This document shows positions 25,340 to 36,756 of a stretch of 64,000 nucleotides of DNA, one piece after another. Position 1 is the stretch's first letter, and every line of letters begins with the position of its first letter. Location of the stretch: the NCBI GenBank assembly GCA_014898425.1, contig RCSZ01000005.1:2010501-2074500 (forward strand). Direction: 5' to 3'. Below the pieces are notes generated by a model that saw nothing but the letters and a program-made list of their open reading frames with translations, had not been told where the DNA came from and searched no databases. The stretch is from Botryotinia globosa (taxonomy: Eukaryota; Ascomycota; Leotiomycetes; Helotiales; Sclerotiniaceae). The translations under genes were made by a program, and so were the position numbers.

Positions 25340-25985
25340 ATATAATTAATCAATCCTCAATTTATATAAGAAATTATTCAATTCAATATATAACCTTAAA
25401 GAAATTAATAAAATAAAATAAAAACACATTTTATTATTAATTAGAATTTAGAGAATCAATTCATATAATCTTTTTTGAATTATCTCGAAAATGAAATTTT
25501 ATATTTAATTCTATTTTAATAAACTCCAATTTTCGAAATATTTTTTTGCTAATACCTTAAAGATTAGGTTTGATTACTAATTAATCCTCAATTTATACAA
25601 AAAATTATTAAATTCAGTATATATTCTTAAAAGAACTAATAAAATAAAAAGAAAAAAGATAATCTTATTTATTAAAATTTAAGAAATCGATTCATATAAT
25701 TTTTTTTAAATTATTTCGAAGATCAAATTTTATATTCAATTCTACTTTGATAAATTCTAATTTTCGAAATATTTTTTTGCTAATACTTTAAAGATTAGGT
25801 TTGATTACTAATCAATTCTCAATTTATATAAAAAACTATTCAATTCAATACACAACCTTAAAAGAATTAATAATAAAAAAGAAAAAAAAGATGATCTTAT
25901 TAATTAGAATTCAAAGAATCGATTGATATAATTTTTTTTGAATTATCTCAAAAATTAGAATTTATATTTATTATTGAAATATTTC
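25340..25985. repeat. Tandem repeat of ~232 bp, about 2.7 copies
   Basis: Three successive copies start near 25345, 25578 and 25811. Each begins with 'ctcaatttata' and contains 'ttaaagattaggtttgattac' or a close variant at the junction. Divergence between copies is mainly transitions. They lie sub-terminally in the 24962-27114 element. Confidence 0.7.
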
Positions 25986-26020
25986 AATAAATTCGAATAA
26001 TAAATCGCTTTCAATATTTA

Positions 26021-26847
26021 AGTCAACCACCCTACTTTCGGGCCACCCCTGTTTCGGGCCACCTTTTTACACCAAAAATCACTTTTTTAATCTATTAATA
26101 TCTCTATCAATATTGAATATAATTTAATAAAAATTTAAATTTATATAATTCAAATCATTCCAAATCTATTTTGAAATTTTTAGATTTTTAGGATTTTTCT
26201 GGATCGATTTCTAAAGCTTCGAAATATCGATTTTTAATTACATACAAATTACATACAAATTACATACAAATCTAAAATTTTATAAAATCTATAATAACTT
26301 TTAAGGGAAAATAACTAAAAATAAATTATAGATTTTTATTATAAATTTATAAAATATTTAATTTGGAAGATCTTAAAAAAATAGAAAATTCCTTATAAAT
26401 AAATATTTAAAAGGGTACCCTCAAAATTACAGGGATTATTTATATTACTCTTAATTCACTATATACTATATCTCTATATTTATTCATTTTTTTGAATTTT
26501 TTTTTGAATTTCTATATAGATTTAGATTTGAATTTTTCAAAAAAACATATAATCTTCTTTTAATAATTATTGTTAAAAAGTTATTAAAGATTTTATAAAA
26601 TTTTAAATTTGTATGTGATTTATATGTAAATTGAAAATCGATATTTTGAAGCCTTAGAAATCGATCCATAAAAATCCTAAAATTCTAAAAATTCTAATAT
26701 AAGCTTAAAATAACTTATATTATATAAATATAAATTTTTATTAAATCATATTCAATATTGATAGAGATATTGATAGGCCAAAAAAGTGATTTTTGGTGTA
26801 AAAGGGTGGCCCGAAACAGGGGTGGCCCGAAAGTAGGGTGGTCGACT
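26021..26847. mobile_element. Nested TIR element, ~830 bp
   Basis: The termini are AGTCAACCACCC (left) and GGGTGGTCGACT (right), each flanked by TA. The inverted arms exceed 150 bp and include 'gggccaccc' blocks and 'acaccaaaaatcac' with its complement. The single difference in the terminal motif is a C/T change. The 61-aa minus-strand frame inside is an A+T-rich shadow. It sits inside the larger TIR element and is the same family as the copy at 231-2013. Confidence 0.8.
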
Positions 26848-27114
26848 TAATCTTTTATTATTCTAATATTTTAATAATAAATATTAATTTTAATTTTTGA
26901 GATAATTCAAAAAGAATTATATCAATCGATTTCTTGAATTTTAATTAATAAAAACATTACTTTTTATTTCATTTTATCAATTTCTTTAAGGTTATATATT
27001 AGATTGAAAGTTTTATTTTAATATATATACACCTCTAAATTCTAAATACATTTTTAGTTCAGGCAAAAATCTATTTTTGGGGTTTTGGCCAAATGCGCGT
27101 TATAGGCCTCGGTA

Positions 27115-28218
27115 ATATAGAAGCGTTCTTACCCCACAATAACCAACAGCCATCAACATCACGATAAAATACTCTCCACTCCCTAATTTTATCTTCCTTG
27201 CAACATTTTTCGAAATTACCAACGCATCCTTCAATCTCAATACTTCTGCTCCAGATAAGATCTTGCAAACACCACTTCTCAAGCCTGTATAGGCAGCTGC
27301 CTATAGTGCTGATAACGATTGCGACGATGCACTATTAGGATTTGTTGCTTCGGAGCGACTTACTTTCAAACCTACCTCTACAGATTTTGAGAACACTTTT
27401 ACAATAATCTGCTTTGACTCTGTAGACATATACCTCAAGGGTATTCAAGAGGCATGCGTGCACTGCAGATGGTGATGCTGCGTACGCGTATGTAGGAGGA
27501 ACTTACTTCTTCTGAAGCTCTCGTGCTGGTGGAGCTTGTTGCCAGAGTATTTCAATACATATTTGTGAGATGTTGGTCTAAGTGGGTGGAAGTAAAATTT
27601 CATCCCGGATCGATTTCCCTAGCTGAATTTGTGGGAATGGTAATAGCGGTAGCATTTCTTTATCTGCAGTAGTCTCTGTAGAATCATCATCACCAACTGC
27701 GACTAGTGTAGCCACACAATCGGGGGTGCTGAAGATTGGTCATTCTCTGGGGCTAGCGTTCCTAGTAATGTGCTACTCAATGTTTCTCAATTAGCTCTAC
27801 AATGTCTGAATCTTTCTCTGCCATTCATTTGTTATGATATAAGTTTTTCCTGGGCCTTTTGCTCTCTGCTTGTTGGTGGGTTCTTCATGACAGCTCCCTA
27901 CCCTCAGCATGAATTTTTTAAGTTGTAGACCACTACGAACATGTACACTTATTGTCTGACACATTTCAGATCATTTATATAGACAAAATGTTCTGGATTG
28001 ATCTACAGCGTGTTGGAATTGATCCACTTATCAACTTGTTCCCCTACAGGTCCAAAGAAGAATTTTTCACGACTAACTTCCACGACCCTTTCATGGATCA
28101 TACAGCACTTTTATTTTTAGATTCATGTATGGCCTCATAATTTGGGCCTCTCAAAACTAACTGTATCATAGCTTCAGAGGCCACATGCCGTTCTTCCTTC
28201 AATGGGTGGAGTCTTTAG
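27115..28218. other. Intergenic region of normal composition, possible gene relic
   Basis: Composition becomes ordinary immediately after the TIR element. ORFs are 60-65 aa on both strands. The minus-strand frame at 27100-27282 (RLKDALVISKNVARKI) and the plus-strand frame at 27952-28140 look protein-like but are isolated. I recognise no family and cannot build a gene. Confidence 0.4.
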
Positions 28219-28882
28219 TAGTGTTCGTAGTGGGTGGGTTCCGTACCTTTACTCAACCCAACCTAAATGGTTAGTCCAAAAGAGTCCATTGGGTCACTTA
28301 TGACCCAGCCTATGAGACCCAGGATTGGATCGAATTACCCATCAGTATCTGTGATTAACCATAGTTACTATTCAGTAGATTTCAAGCTGTAAAATATTTC
28401 CAACCCCCAAATTCGAAGCTTGAAATTGAGGCTGAAATGCAGATATAGAACCATCCAATCCGTATCCAACCTACGAAACTCTCAGTCTAAAACCCGGCCC
28501 AGCATGACCAACTACGGGTTGCCAGTTGATACTGCCCGGCCCAACCTGGTCCATCATTTACCCAATTCAACCATGCTGCACAACAATTATCTACACCTGT
28601 AGGTGATTTACGGGTAGTCCGTTTTGCAAATAATTTGTTACATATTCTACTTACTCTATAGATTATCTAAAACCCCTATTGTTTGCTTTGCATCGGAATA
28701 TTATGTAGATCCAGTATAAATCTAATGTAAATTTAAGTTTGAATCTATACTAAGCCCTGAAATTACCTGCAATGAATTTGTTTGTATTTTCAAGAACTTA
28801 CTTTGTAAGCAGATTATCTGCAGATCTCTGTTACACAGTCTAAATCCAACCGCATCACCCGGCCCACCCATTGCGAGCACTG
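28219..28882. mobile_element. Non-autonomous hAT-like element
   Basis: The left end TAGTGTTCGTAGTGGGTGGG is matched in inverse by the right end CCCACCCATTGCGAGCACTG, with four differences in 20, all transitions. The flanking octamers are GTCTTTAG (28211-28218) and ATCTTTGG (28883-28890). They differ at two positions, each explicable by one G-to-A change from GTCTTTGG. An 8-bp target duplication and C/TAGTG termini are typical of the hAT superfamily. No transposase ORF is present in the ~664 bp. Confidence 0.7.
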
Positions 28883-29087
28883 ATCTTTGGTCCATGCCGG
28901 CCAAACTTTAGTCATGTGTTGGGAAATCACCGGCCAGCTTCATGGCGCTGGGCCAATAAGTGATTTTTTTTCTCAATCATAGCAATGGCCGTGAAATCGA
29001 CATGTTGCCAGTGAAATGGTGACCAAGTGTGGAATTCAAGAAGTCCAAAGATGTCACTATTTATGGATTTGCCAACATCTCAGTAGG

Positions 29088-29096
29088 TATATAAAG
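29088..29096 (+). promoter_or_regulatory. TATA box of the 29224 gene
   Basis: TATATAAAG lies 128 bp upstream of the ATG at 29224, a position that fits a TATA-driven promoter with a leader of about 100 nt. Confidence 0.5.
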
Positions 29097-29223
29097 CTCC
29101 CAAAGTACTAACGAAAGATACAATACATACATCATCAGCAAATACATCATCCAATCCTATAAGAAAAACGTTCCAGTACAGTCCTCCCAACAATACAAGC
29201 ATATAGAAGCTATAGATTAGAAA

Positions 29224-29838
29224 ATGGCCTCCCGTGGAACATCATCAACTGGACTTGGAGAACAGAAGAAAAAGTCTAATCCGATAACTGTACCAACTAA
29301 ACAGCGTCTTGCAGCACCTAAAGATACAACCAGAACAAAAACAAAGGCAGAAAAGGCACTCCCGAATCCTCCGCCAACGGGTCAGACTCATAAGTTAGGC
29401 CGGGGGCTTCCAGGAGATGAAAAAACTCCACCAAGTTTCGGTGGTAGAACTAGACGGAGTCCTCCAAGTGATGGCGAGTCTAGGCGTAGAAACAGGTCGC
29501 CCAGCATCCATAGTGATGATGGGAATTATTCGGATAATGTTTTTGTTATGTCTGATTTGGAGAATAATTTACCAGCTCAGAGCCCGCCTGAAGCGACAAA
29601 TTCTTCTAAAGCAGCAGAACCGACACCACCAGCGAAAAAGTCAGCCAAGAGGCTTGTTAGGAAAACAACATTGCCGATTGAGAACGACTCGGACAGTCCA
29701 CAATCAGAGCCCTCGCCACAACTGAAACGCCGCGGAACTGGAGGTGGTGATTCTAGCAGAAGAGGACCTAGCAAGGAGAGAACCCAAGACGGAAAGAAAG
29801 CTAATAGAGGTCCGGCAAACACAGGTGGTTCCAGGTAG
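29224..29838 (+). CDS. Small basic, disordered hypothetical protein
   Basis: An intronless 204-aa frame with a good TATA box upstream. The protein is rich in Ser, Pro, Lys, Arg and Gly, with runs such as RRSPPSDGESRRRNRSPS and KKSAKRLVRKTTLP. No globular domain, signal peptide or membrane segment is visible. The composition resembles nuclear or RNA-associated disordered proteins, but I do not recognise a family. It lies between a hAT-like element and a MITE and may be lineage-specific. The smaller overlapping frames on both strands look like shadows because this frame is longest and has a clean ATG context (AAAATGGCC). Confidence 0.6.
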   Translation: MASRGTSSTGLGEQKKKSNPITVPTKQRLAAPKDTTRTKTKAEKALPNPPPTGQTHKLGRGLPGDEKTPPSFGGRTRRSPPSDGESRRRNRSPSIHSDDGNYSDNVFVMSDLENNLPAQSPPEATNSSKAAEPTPPAKKSAKRLVRKTTLPIENDSDSPQSEPSPQLKRRGTGGGDSSRRGPSKERTQDGKKANRGPANTGGSR

Positions 29839-30155
29839 CTTTACGGATTGTCGGATCCTGATAGTCTTTAAAGAAACGCTTGAAAAGTTCATAGAAGCTT
29901 TTTGGGTAACTAGATTTTTGGACTGGTGATTGGTTACTTATTTGCTTACTTGGGGTTCTGTGATGCGAAGGAAGCGGGAAGGGGGGCCGGGAAAAGGAAC
30001 TGTGAGAATGGAGTTGGAGTTGGAGTTGAGAGGCTTGCACTTGGGTTTGTTAGTATGGTTGTTGATTGATTTAGTTTCCGCGCTGGACGCGGGGAGCTTT
30101 TTGCTTAGGTTGATCTATCGTTTAGTCCCGCTTAGCTAGATACATTATATGTAAA

Positions 30156-30523
30156 TACAGTAGAACTTGGTTATACTGGAATGAAATATTTGATCAATCA
30201 AATCCGATATAAAAAGGATTCTGATATAAAAAATAATGGCTCAAACTTTCTAACCAAAATTTATATCTGATTTCAATTCCAAATACTGATATTTTCAGAA
30301 AAATTATATAATTAAAGTGAATCATATTTATTAATTAAAAAAAAAGTTTATTCAGTTAGATTTATTATCAAAATTTATATTGGATTTACAAAAAAATATT
30401 CGATATATCAATATATTTAAAAAATCTGATATTATTATATAAAAAGTATTCAAATAAGAAAATTATTCTAATATATTCAAGATTCCGGTATATCCCAGTC
30501 CGGTATAGCCAAGTTTTTCTGTA
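30156..30523. mobile_element. MITE with CAGT termini and TA duplication
   Basis: The ends read TA|CAGTAGAACTTGGTTATAC and its inverse, TATAGCCAAGTTTTTCTG|TA, with a further inverted match around 'ccggtat'. The interior is A+T-rich with no ORF. Termini of the form CAGT-(A/G)AACC-type with TA flanks resemble Fot1/pogo-derived fungal MITEs. Confidence 0.75.
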
Positions 30524-30720
30524 GATGGGGAAGGTTCGGGTAGAAATGTCAATTTAAACTCCCGTCTCGAGTGTTTCCCCACCATCTCCACTTTTTTGAA
30601 ATTTTCTGCTCTCTTTTTCCCAGTGCCGTTCACCATGCAGACTAATCCCTTGAATCCATTTGTCTTTGCAAATTGCAATATAGTGCCAAATCTATAGAGG
30701 ATCTACGTAAAATCTAATAA

Positions 30721-30828
30721 GCGTTTGTGGTTTAGTGGTAAAATCCATCGTTGCCATCAATCTTCTCCTCTGCAAGAAAAGCTTGAATCAACCTCGATGG
30801 GCCCCGGGTTCGATTCCCGGCGAACGCA
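30721..30828 (+). tRNA. tRNA-Gly (GCC) with a 37-nt intron
   Basis: The acceptor arms gcgtttg (30721-30727) and cgaacgc (30821-30827) pair over seven positions with one G-T pair, followed by discriminator A. The D-arm contains TTTAGTGGTAAAA. The anticodon stem is catcg/cgatg with loop TTGCCAT, giving anticodon GCC. The T-arm is CCGGG TTCGATT CCCGG. A 37-nt insert (30757-30793) lies one base 3' of the anticodon, the canonical nuclear tRNA intron position. The mature length is 71 nt. A T-rich Pol III terminator follows immediately. Confidence 0.95.
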
Positions 30829-30829
30829 A

Positions 30830-30841
30830 TTTTTGTTTTTT
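30830..30841 (+). terminator. Pol III terminator of tRNA-Gly
   Basis: Five T, one G, then six T directly after the discriminator and one further A. Confidence 0.8.
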
Positions 30842-30984
30842 GAAACTTGAGGAGGATGCTGTCTCTGTTTTATTTTCCTTCTCGGATACAATAAGAGATA
30901 TGTAAGTAAGTATACATTTTCTTGTGGAGATGGATGTGGAACGAGGTCGGGAGCGAATATCTATGTCGCTGAATAGTTTTGCTA

Positions 30985-31385
30985 TATAGTAAAACCTCTC
31001 TATAAGAATACTGGTTTTTGTGATCTTTTTTAAGGATATATAGAGATATCTTTATATAGAGGTATTCGATTAATTTTAACCTGATAATGATTGATTTCTG
31101 ATTAATTCTAATTGTATTATATTTCATAACAATTTTATAACAATTTTAGAAATTTTTTATTTTTATAATATATAATTAAATTTTTTATGTAATATTATAT
31201 TATAGTTTAAATTCTAAGAATTTTATTAATTTAATAAGAATATATGTGATTTTGAGATTAAGAGATATAAAAATATTCTAAGAAAAGGATTTTAAGAATA
31301 TAGATCATTTTTAGGTCTAAAAATTTTTGGGATTTAAAAAAAATAAGGATAATAGAGGTTATCCTTATAGAGAGGTTTTACTGTA
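30985..31385. mobile_element. MITE with CAGT-type termini and TA duplication
   Basis: The left end is TA|TAGTAAAACCTCTCTATAAG and the right end CTTATAGAGAGGTTTTACTG|TA. They are inverted copies differing at the first base (T versus C, a C-to-T change). The interior is A+T-rich. The terminal pattern is like the MITE at 30156 but the sequence differs, so this is a separate family. It begins about 150 bp from the tRNA gene. Confidence 0.8.
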
Positions 31386-33051
31386 CACCATATTTGAGTC
31401 AACTAGTAGTACACTCTTGGAATGATGCTTAGAGTTTCGCAATCGAAAACTCAAATTCGGAATTTAAATTTGCTCACTCGCCTTCTTCGAACCCTCTTTA
31501 AAATCTTAAGAGTGTCCAAATTGAGTAAGAGATTGAGAGGGACGAACGATATCGAGTAATTGCGCTTTTTTCTTGCAGTCGGTATGATCGGTACTCACTA
31601 TGTGATGATAGGGCTGACAGTGATTACGAGGAGGTAAACGACGGCGTAGACGATGAATGATAGTAAAGTGAATCATGTGATGAAAGTAATGTTTTGAGAT
31701 ATTACTTCCCGCGCTGATTACAGTGATTTAGACTCCCTGGGAGTAGGAAAAGATATTACTAGACGATACTGAGAGACCCTGATGCCTCCGCCATTGTTTA
31801 TTTTTGGTTTTGTTCGTATTCTATGTCTGTGTAAGACAAGAAGAGGACTGGACGAATAATCATTTTCATTTATAGTCATAAAGTTACTTGATCTCTATCC
31901 AATAACTCACAATTTGAGTAGTGTTCGAGTATAGAGGGTGGATTGCAACGATCGGAGGCGCAAATCCGTTTGAGTACCTTTTTCAACTTATTAGGAGTAC
32001 AAAACACCAGGCCTTCGCGCAGTGATTGCTCGTGATATATATCGGTGCTTATAGGATTGTTATCATGACTACAGTTGATCAGTGTGTATGACTGACGTGA
32101 AGTGAAAGTGCACATGTTGGCCGTGCAGTAAGAATTTGATACTTTGATCGAATGAGTATGAATTTAGGTAGAAAATGCCAAAGTTCAGTAATGTGATACT
32201 GTGGAGAGAGCCTTAGTTTCGACAGCGAATATCGGCGTAGAGTAAGCGCCAGTAATACTAGCTTTTGTGTCATAGTGGGAATGAAGTTCAATGCTTCCCC
32301 ATGCCCTCTGTTCATCGATTGTCTCATTCAACTTGATATTTCAGAATCTAAGTTTAGTATTCATATCATTGACTTCATTTCCATGGTCTTGATCCTTCAA
32401 GGTTCTCTTTGCTTTCTCGATATGAAGATCGAGATCACAACCTGTGGAAGAGTTCGGTTTTATGGTTCACTTGTCTATAATCTTCCACTTCTGGATCAGT
32501 ATTTTTGTATCTATGGCATAGAGTGATATCGATCTTAAACCGTTAGAATTCTACTGACTTGTAGTCTTCACAAGTGACGTTGTTTCTTCCATTGGAATTT
32601 CGGTTCTTCTTATCCCCAGAAGCCTACGAGACAAATTGCTTCTATTCTGACTGCTCTCGATGGAAACGAGCTATTGGCATAATCATCATGTGCGTAACTT
32701 AAAACATAGAAGAATAAAGGCGGTAAATGTATGATTCAAAGAGTGTAATAACTGACGGTATCATTGGATTGTTGTCATTAACCGAGATACACAAGGAGAC
32801 TTCATCGTCTGATAATAGCAACCGAACATTGACAAACACATCGGAAATCACTTTCTAACATCAGCCATAAAATCAACAAAACTCAAATTTATCAACAGCA
32901 AGCCCTCCCTTATTTCGACTCATAGAGAAGTACTCCAATACCTCACGTAGACGTACCTGTTCCCAGGCTTAAGTAATCAAATAAGGCAGTATGAAATGCG
33001 ATTCTCACCCCCTTTTGAATCAGAGCATTTGAAAGATTGTTCAATTCGATC
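31386..33051. other. Intergenic region with one exon-like relic
   Basis: No supported gene. At 31579-31660 a pyrimidine-tract acceptor (ttttttcttgcag) is followed by an open acidic stretch (SLCDDRADSDYEEV) ending in TGA. It resembles a last exon, but nothing upstream extends it convincingly. Confidence 0.4.
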
Positions 33052-33220
33052 TTTCCATTTATTAGTCTTCCATTTAGTCTTCCATTTAGTCTTCCATTTA
33101 GTCTTCCATTTAGTCTTCCATTTAGTCTTCCATTTAGTCTTCCATTTAGTCTTCCATTTATTAGTCTTCCATTTAGTCTTCCATTTAGTCTTCCATTTAG
33201 TCTTCCATTTAGTCTTCCAA
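33052..33220. repeat. 12-bp minisatellite (GTCTTCCATTTA)n
   Basis: About 13 copies with two short ATTA insertions. Because the period is a multiple of three, several frames on both strands stay open and encode four-residue repeats (for example KWKT on the minus strand). This explains the apparent ORFs of 73-115 aa here. Confidence 0.95.
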
Positions 33221-36200
33221 AGTTCTCTTATATCTCCATATATAAGTCCGTGAGCTAAATAGTATAGTGAACCAATAAGCCGAGAGCAAAAACTACATGT
33301 AAGCAGCTTACACATGCGATTCACTATATAGACAAACTAATACAATTCCCATCTCTAAATAATGATATATCTCCTATAAATACTTCCTTTCTTTCAACTC
33401 TCGGAAACACCGCAACATATGCAAGTGAACCTATACAACAACGGTTTTCAGGACTCTAATATTACTTGAGTCTTTCTTCATCATAGGCCAGGTTGAACCG
33501 TTTCTTATACTATGAACTACAAGCCCAAAAATCTATAGTTGGGGGGCATAAGTCAACGATAGGAGATTGAACCTCGCTGACAGCAGAATAGGCATGAGAA
33601 GTAAAGATATCCATTCAATGACAACTTGGTTGAGAAAGCTGAAGTTAAGACGTCGAGATTTTCCAAATCCAAGGAGGTAATATAAGTTCTGGAGATAATA
33701 TCAAGTGTCCAGACAATAACGACTCCTTCGTTCTTTTCGTTCAGGACTACAGCTCCTTTACTCCCATTCATTCATATTTGAATTTTATACCAGCACTCCA
33801 GTCTCCAATTTCCCAACACACTCTAATAAACTCTTGGATCTTGATTCACCGTCTAAAAATCAGTACCGGAGTGAATACCATACTCAGATCTTCAGAAGCA
33901 CATTCCCGTCTTCCGGCATCCAAAAATTGCTATCTTTATGTGGATATATATTCTCTACTTCTAATACTAATAAAGTTGCAACAATACCTAACCTTAGGAC
34001 TGGACTGTGGATGAAATTATGGGGTTTGGTATGATATACACAGACTCTCGAATCCAGATCTCTAGGATGTGAACACTGAGCTGTGAACTCGTGCGAGAGT
34101 ACATACATAGTATGAAAAGGAGGTGCAATAGACATTGACAATGCAAACACGCGGAAATCAAGAACAATAAGAAGTAAATTGATTATGCATACAAAGCAAT
34201 GACAATAAACATCAATCTCTCTATTTGCACATGCATTGTCTCCATACCAGCCTCAATCAAAGCAACTCTCTCAGCCCAAATCCCGTACATCCTCACGGCC
34301 AACTACAATACAGACACTTGCATGCGAAAGTTTGTGCATTCCGCCAGAACTTTTTACCTCTTCTATCTCAAACCCAAAACAAGATGTTTTTTATACCCAG
34401 CTCGCGGTCAATATCAAGTAAAACCACAAGATCCATCAATCTAAAATCCGCAATCGATGCCCACCATCATTCTAGATAGATACTCGATTTAAACTAGATC
34501 GCCTCGTCCGCACTCGCTCAATCCCCTCTCTCATGTGCAAAAATAAAAAATTCTTCAAGATTCTTCAAAAGGAATGGATAGGTATATAAACTATCAATTC
34601 CTTCTACAATACAAACAACAATCACAATACAAATTCAATCATCCCAACCCGAGGAGATCTATACATGACCCACATATTCCATGAACTCAGAATTCTAGTT
34701 CATGGATACAGATACCTACAGTAGAAAAACTAAATATTACCATGTAAATCAAAAACCATAATTTTCAAAAATATAATAGTCATCAATACACAATGATAAT
34801 GCTCCTATCACCTACTCATAGTAACAACAAACGCTGACTACATTCATATATATATCTATATATCAAGCCATTACCATTACAAATTATTATAAGTTATAAA
34901 AAAACTAAAATTATATAAAAAATCAAAATATATAAAAAATACAATTAATTTAATTTAATTTAATTTTATAATATAAATTATAAGCAAATACTCTTTCATA
35001 AAAGATATTATCCTCTTTTTCTCACCTGAATATCTTCTTTTCAGTATAATATATAATAATATTTTTATAGCACTCACACTCACACTTACACTTATACATA
35101 TACACATATATATATACCCTGTAACAACAAAGTGAATATTTGAGATAGAGAGAAATTCAATATAAATTTCGATACAAATTTTCTATATATTTATTATTAT
35201 TAATAAATAGAATATATTATCAATAATAACACATAGAATATATTATTAATAATACAAATAGAATATATATCAATAAATTACACATAGAATATATCATTAA
35301 TAATAACACATAGAAATTATTATTTTTTATAATTTATTTAATATTAATTTTAATAGAAAAAAAGAAAATAAGGGGTTTAGAAAGAGTTTAGAGATTTTAA
35401 AATCTTTGAATATTAGAGTTATAGAAAAGATAAATAGAAAAAAGTGAATATAAGAATTAGAAAAAGGAAAAGAGAAGTGAATATAAAAATTAAAAGGAAA
35501 AGAGAGAGATTAATAGAAGAGTTAAAGAATAAATGAAAAGTATTAGTTGAAAGTTTAAAAGAAAAAGATTTTATTATTTTTTATTATTTTTTATTATTTT
35601 TTATTCTTTTTTTATTATTTTTTATTATTTTTTTATTTGTTTTTTTTTTTTTATATTATTTTTTTTTATTTTTTTATATTTTTATTATTATTATTATTTT
35701 TTATTATTATTATTATTATTAATTTTTTTTTTTTCTTTTTATTATTATTTTTTTTTTTTCTTATTTTATTCATTATTAACTCATTATTCTTCTTATTACT
35801 TATTAGTCTTTATTATTCTTCTTATTCTTATTATTATTCTTCTTATGATTATTATTCTTATTGCTTATTACTTATTCTTCTGCTTCTTATTTATTTCTTC
35901 TTCTTCTTCTTCTTCTTATTTTATTCTGATCTTATTATTATATTATTAGATTTATTCTTCTTCTTCTTCTTCTTTTCTTCTTCTTCTTTCCTTCTTCTAT
36001 TTTGTTTTTTAAAAAAAAAATCATTATTTTTTATTCAATTTTATTATTATTATATTATATAATATAGAATATATCGAATAAATAAAAAAATAATCTAATT
36101 TGAATAGAAATAAATATTTCGATTTAAAAATAATTATCTTGAGTTACATATTAAAACTTAATAACTTTTCAAATTTAATTTTTTTATTAAAATATTATTG

Positions 36201-36297
36201 ATTAGAATAAAATTTATATAATATAAATTTTAAATTAATTATATCAACTTATTGAAAATAATTCTTTTAATATATAATTGATTACCTAAGATTTTAT
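33221..36297. other. Gene-free region grading into a T-rich low-complexity tract
   Basis: 33.2-34.8 kb has ordinary composition and only short motif-free ORFs. 34.8-36.3 kb is strongly A+T-rich, with 'acatagaatatat' repeats near 35.2 kb and a T-rich tract of TTA/TTC trinucleotides at about 35560-36010. The 141-aa Phe/Leu/Ile/Tyr-rich frame in that tract is low-complexity noise. Confidence 0.6.
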
Positions 36298-36488
36298 TGT
36301 GCTTAATTGTGTGAACAAGGGAATTCACCTATAAGGAATTTACTTCAAGGAAATAACCTCAATACAAAGGCTACTATATTGAAAGGATTAAGCGGATGTG
36401 AAAGAGACTAGCTCTTTTAATAGCACCTATATAAGGCTTATTACTTTCCCACTTAGCTAGTTTTTTAGATAGAATACAATTAAACATA
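36298..36488. mobile_element. Possible solo LTR, ~190 bp
   Basis: It starts TGTGCTTAATTGT and ends ACAATTAAACATA, which are inverted copies except for two A/G-type differences. Inside is a TATA-like CCTATATAAGG. A less A+T-rich patch in an A+T-rich setting and LTR-like inverted ends suggest a solo LTR. I could not find a target duplication, so support is moderate. Confidence 0.35.
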
Positions 36489-36592
36489 CAGGACCTATAT
36501 TATATGTGGGTGCTTCGTCTTCCGTATCCTTCTCGAACCAACATTAATAAAGTAATAATTTTATTGATTACGGATTCTACTACTATAGGAAT

Positions 36593-36756
36593 ATACACAT
36601 ACATATATATACACATATATACATACATATATATATATACATATACACATACATATATATATACATATATATACATATATATATACATATACACATACAT
36701 ATATATATACATATATATACATATATATACACATATATATACACATATACATATCT
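36593..36756. repeat. (ACATATATAT)-type microsatellite
   Basis: Imperfect AC/AT dinucleotide array. The Tyr/Ile-rich frames over it on both strands are translations of the repeat. Confidence 0.9.

Larger units (their letters stand above)
24962..27114. mobile_element. TA-flanked TIR element, 2.1 kb, with a nested element
   Basis: The left terminus CCGAGGCCTATAACGCGCAT and the right terminus ATGCGCGTTATAGGCCTCGG are perfect reverse complements, and the inverted match continues to about 50 bp. TA lies directly outside both ends. The termini keep CG dinucleotides although the interior is A+T-rich and mutated. The interior has tandem ~232-bp units (25340-25985), an inverted relative of that unit at about 26850-27010, and the second TIR element at 26021-26847. 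No intact transposase is seen. A Tc1/mariner-type origin is suggested only by the TA duplication. Confidence 0.75.

Noticed and set aside
27100..27282. Minus-strand protein-like frame beside the TIR element
   Set aside because: Two overlapping frames compete over the same bases, no start or exon continuation is visible and no family was recognised.
32977..33324. 115-aa frame with KWKT repeats
   Set aside because: Translation of the 12-bp minisatellite; sequence outside the repeat is not protein-like.
35637..36062. 141-aa Phe/Leu/Ile/Tyr-rich frame
   Set aside because: Translation of a T-rich low-complexity tract, not a membrane protein gene.
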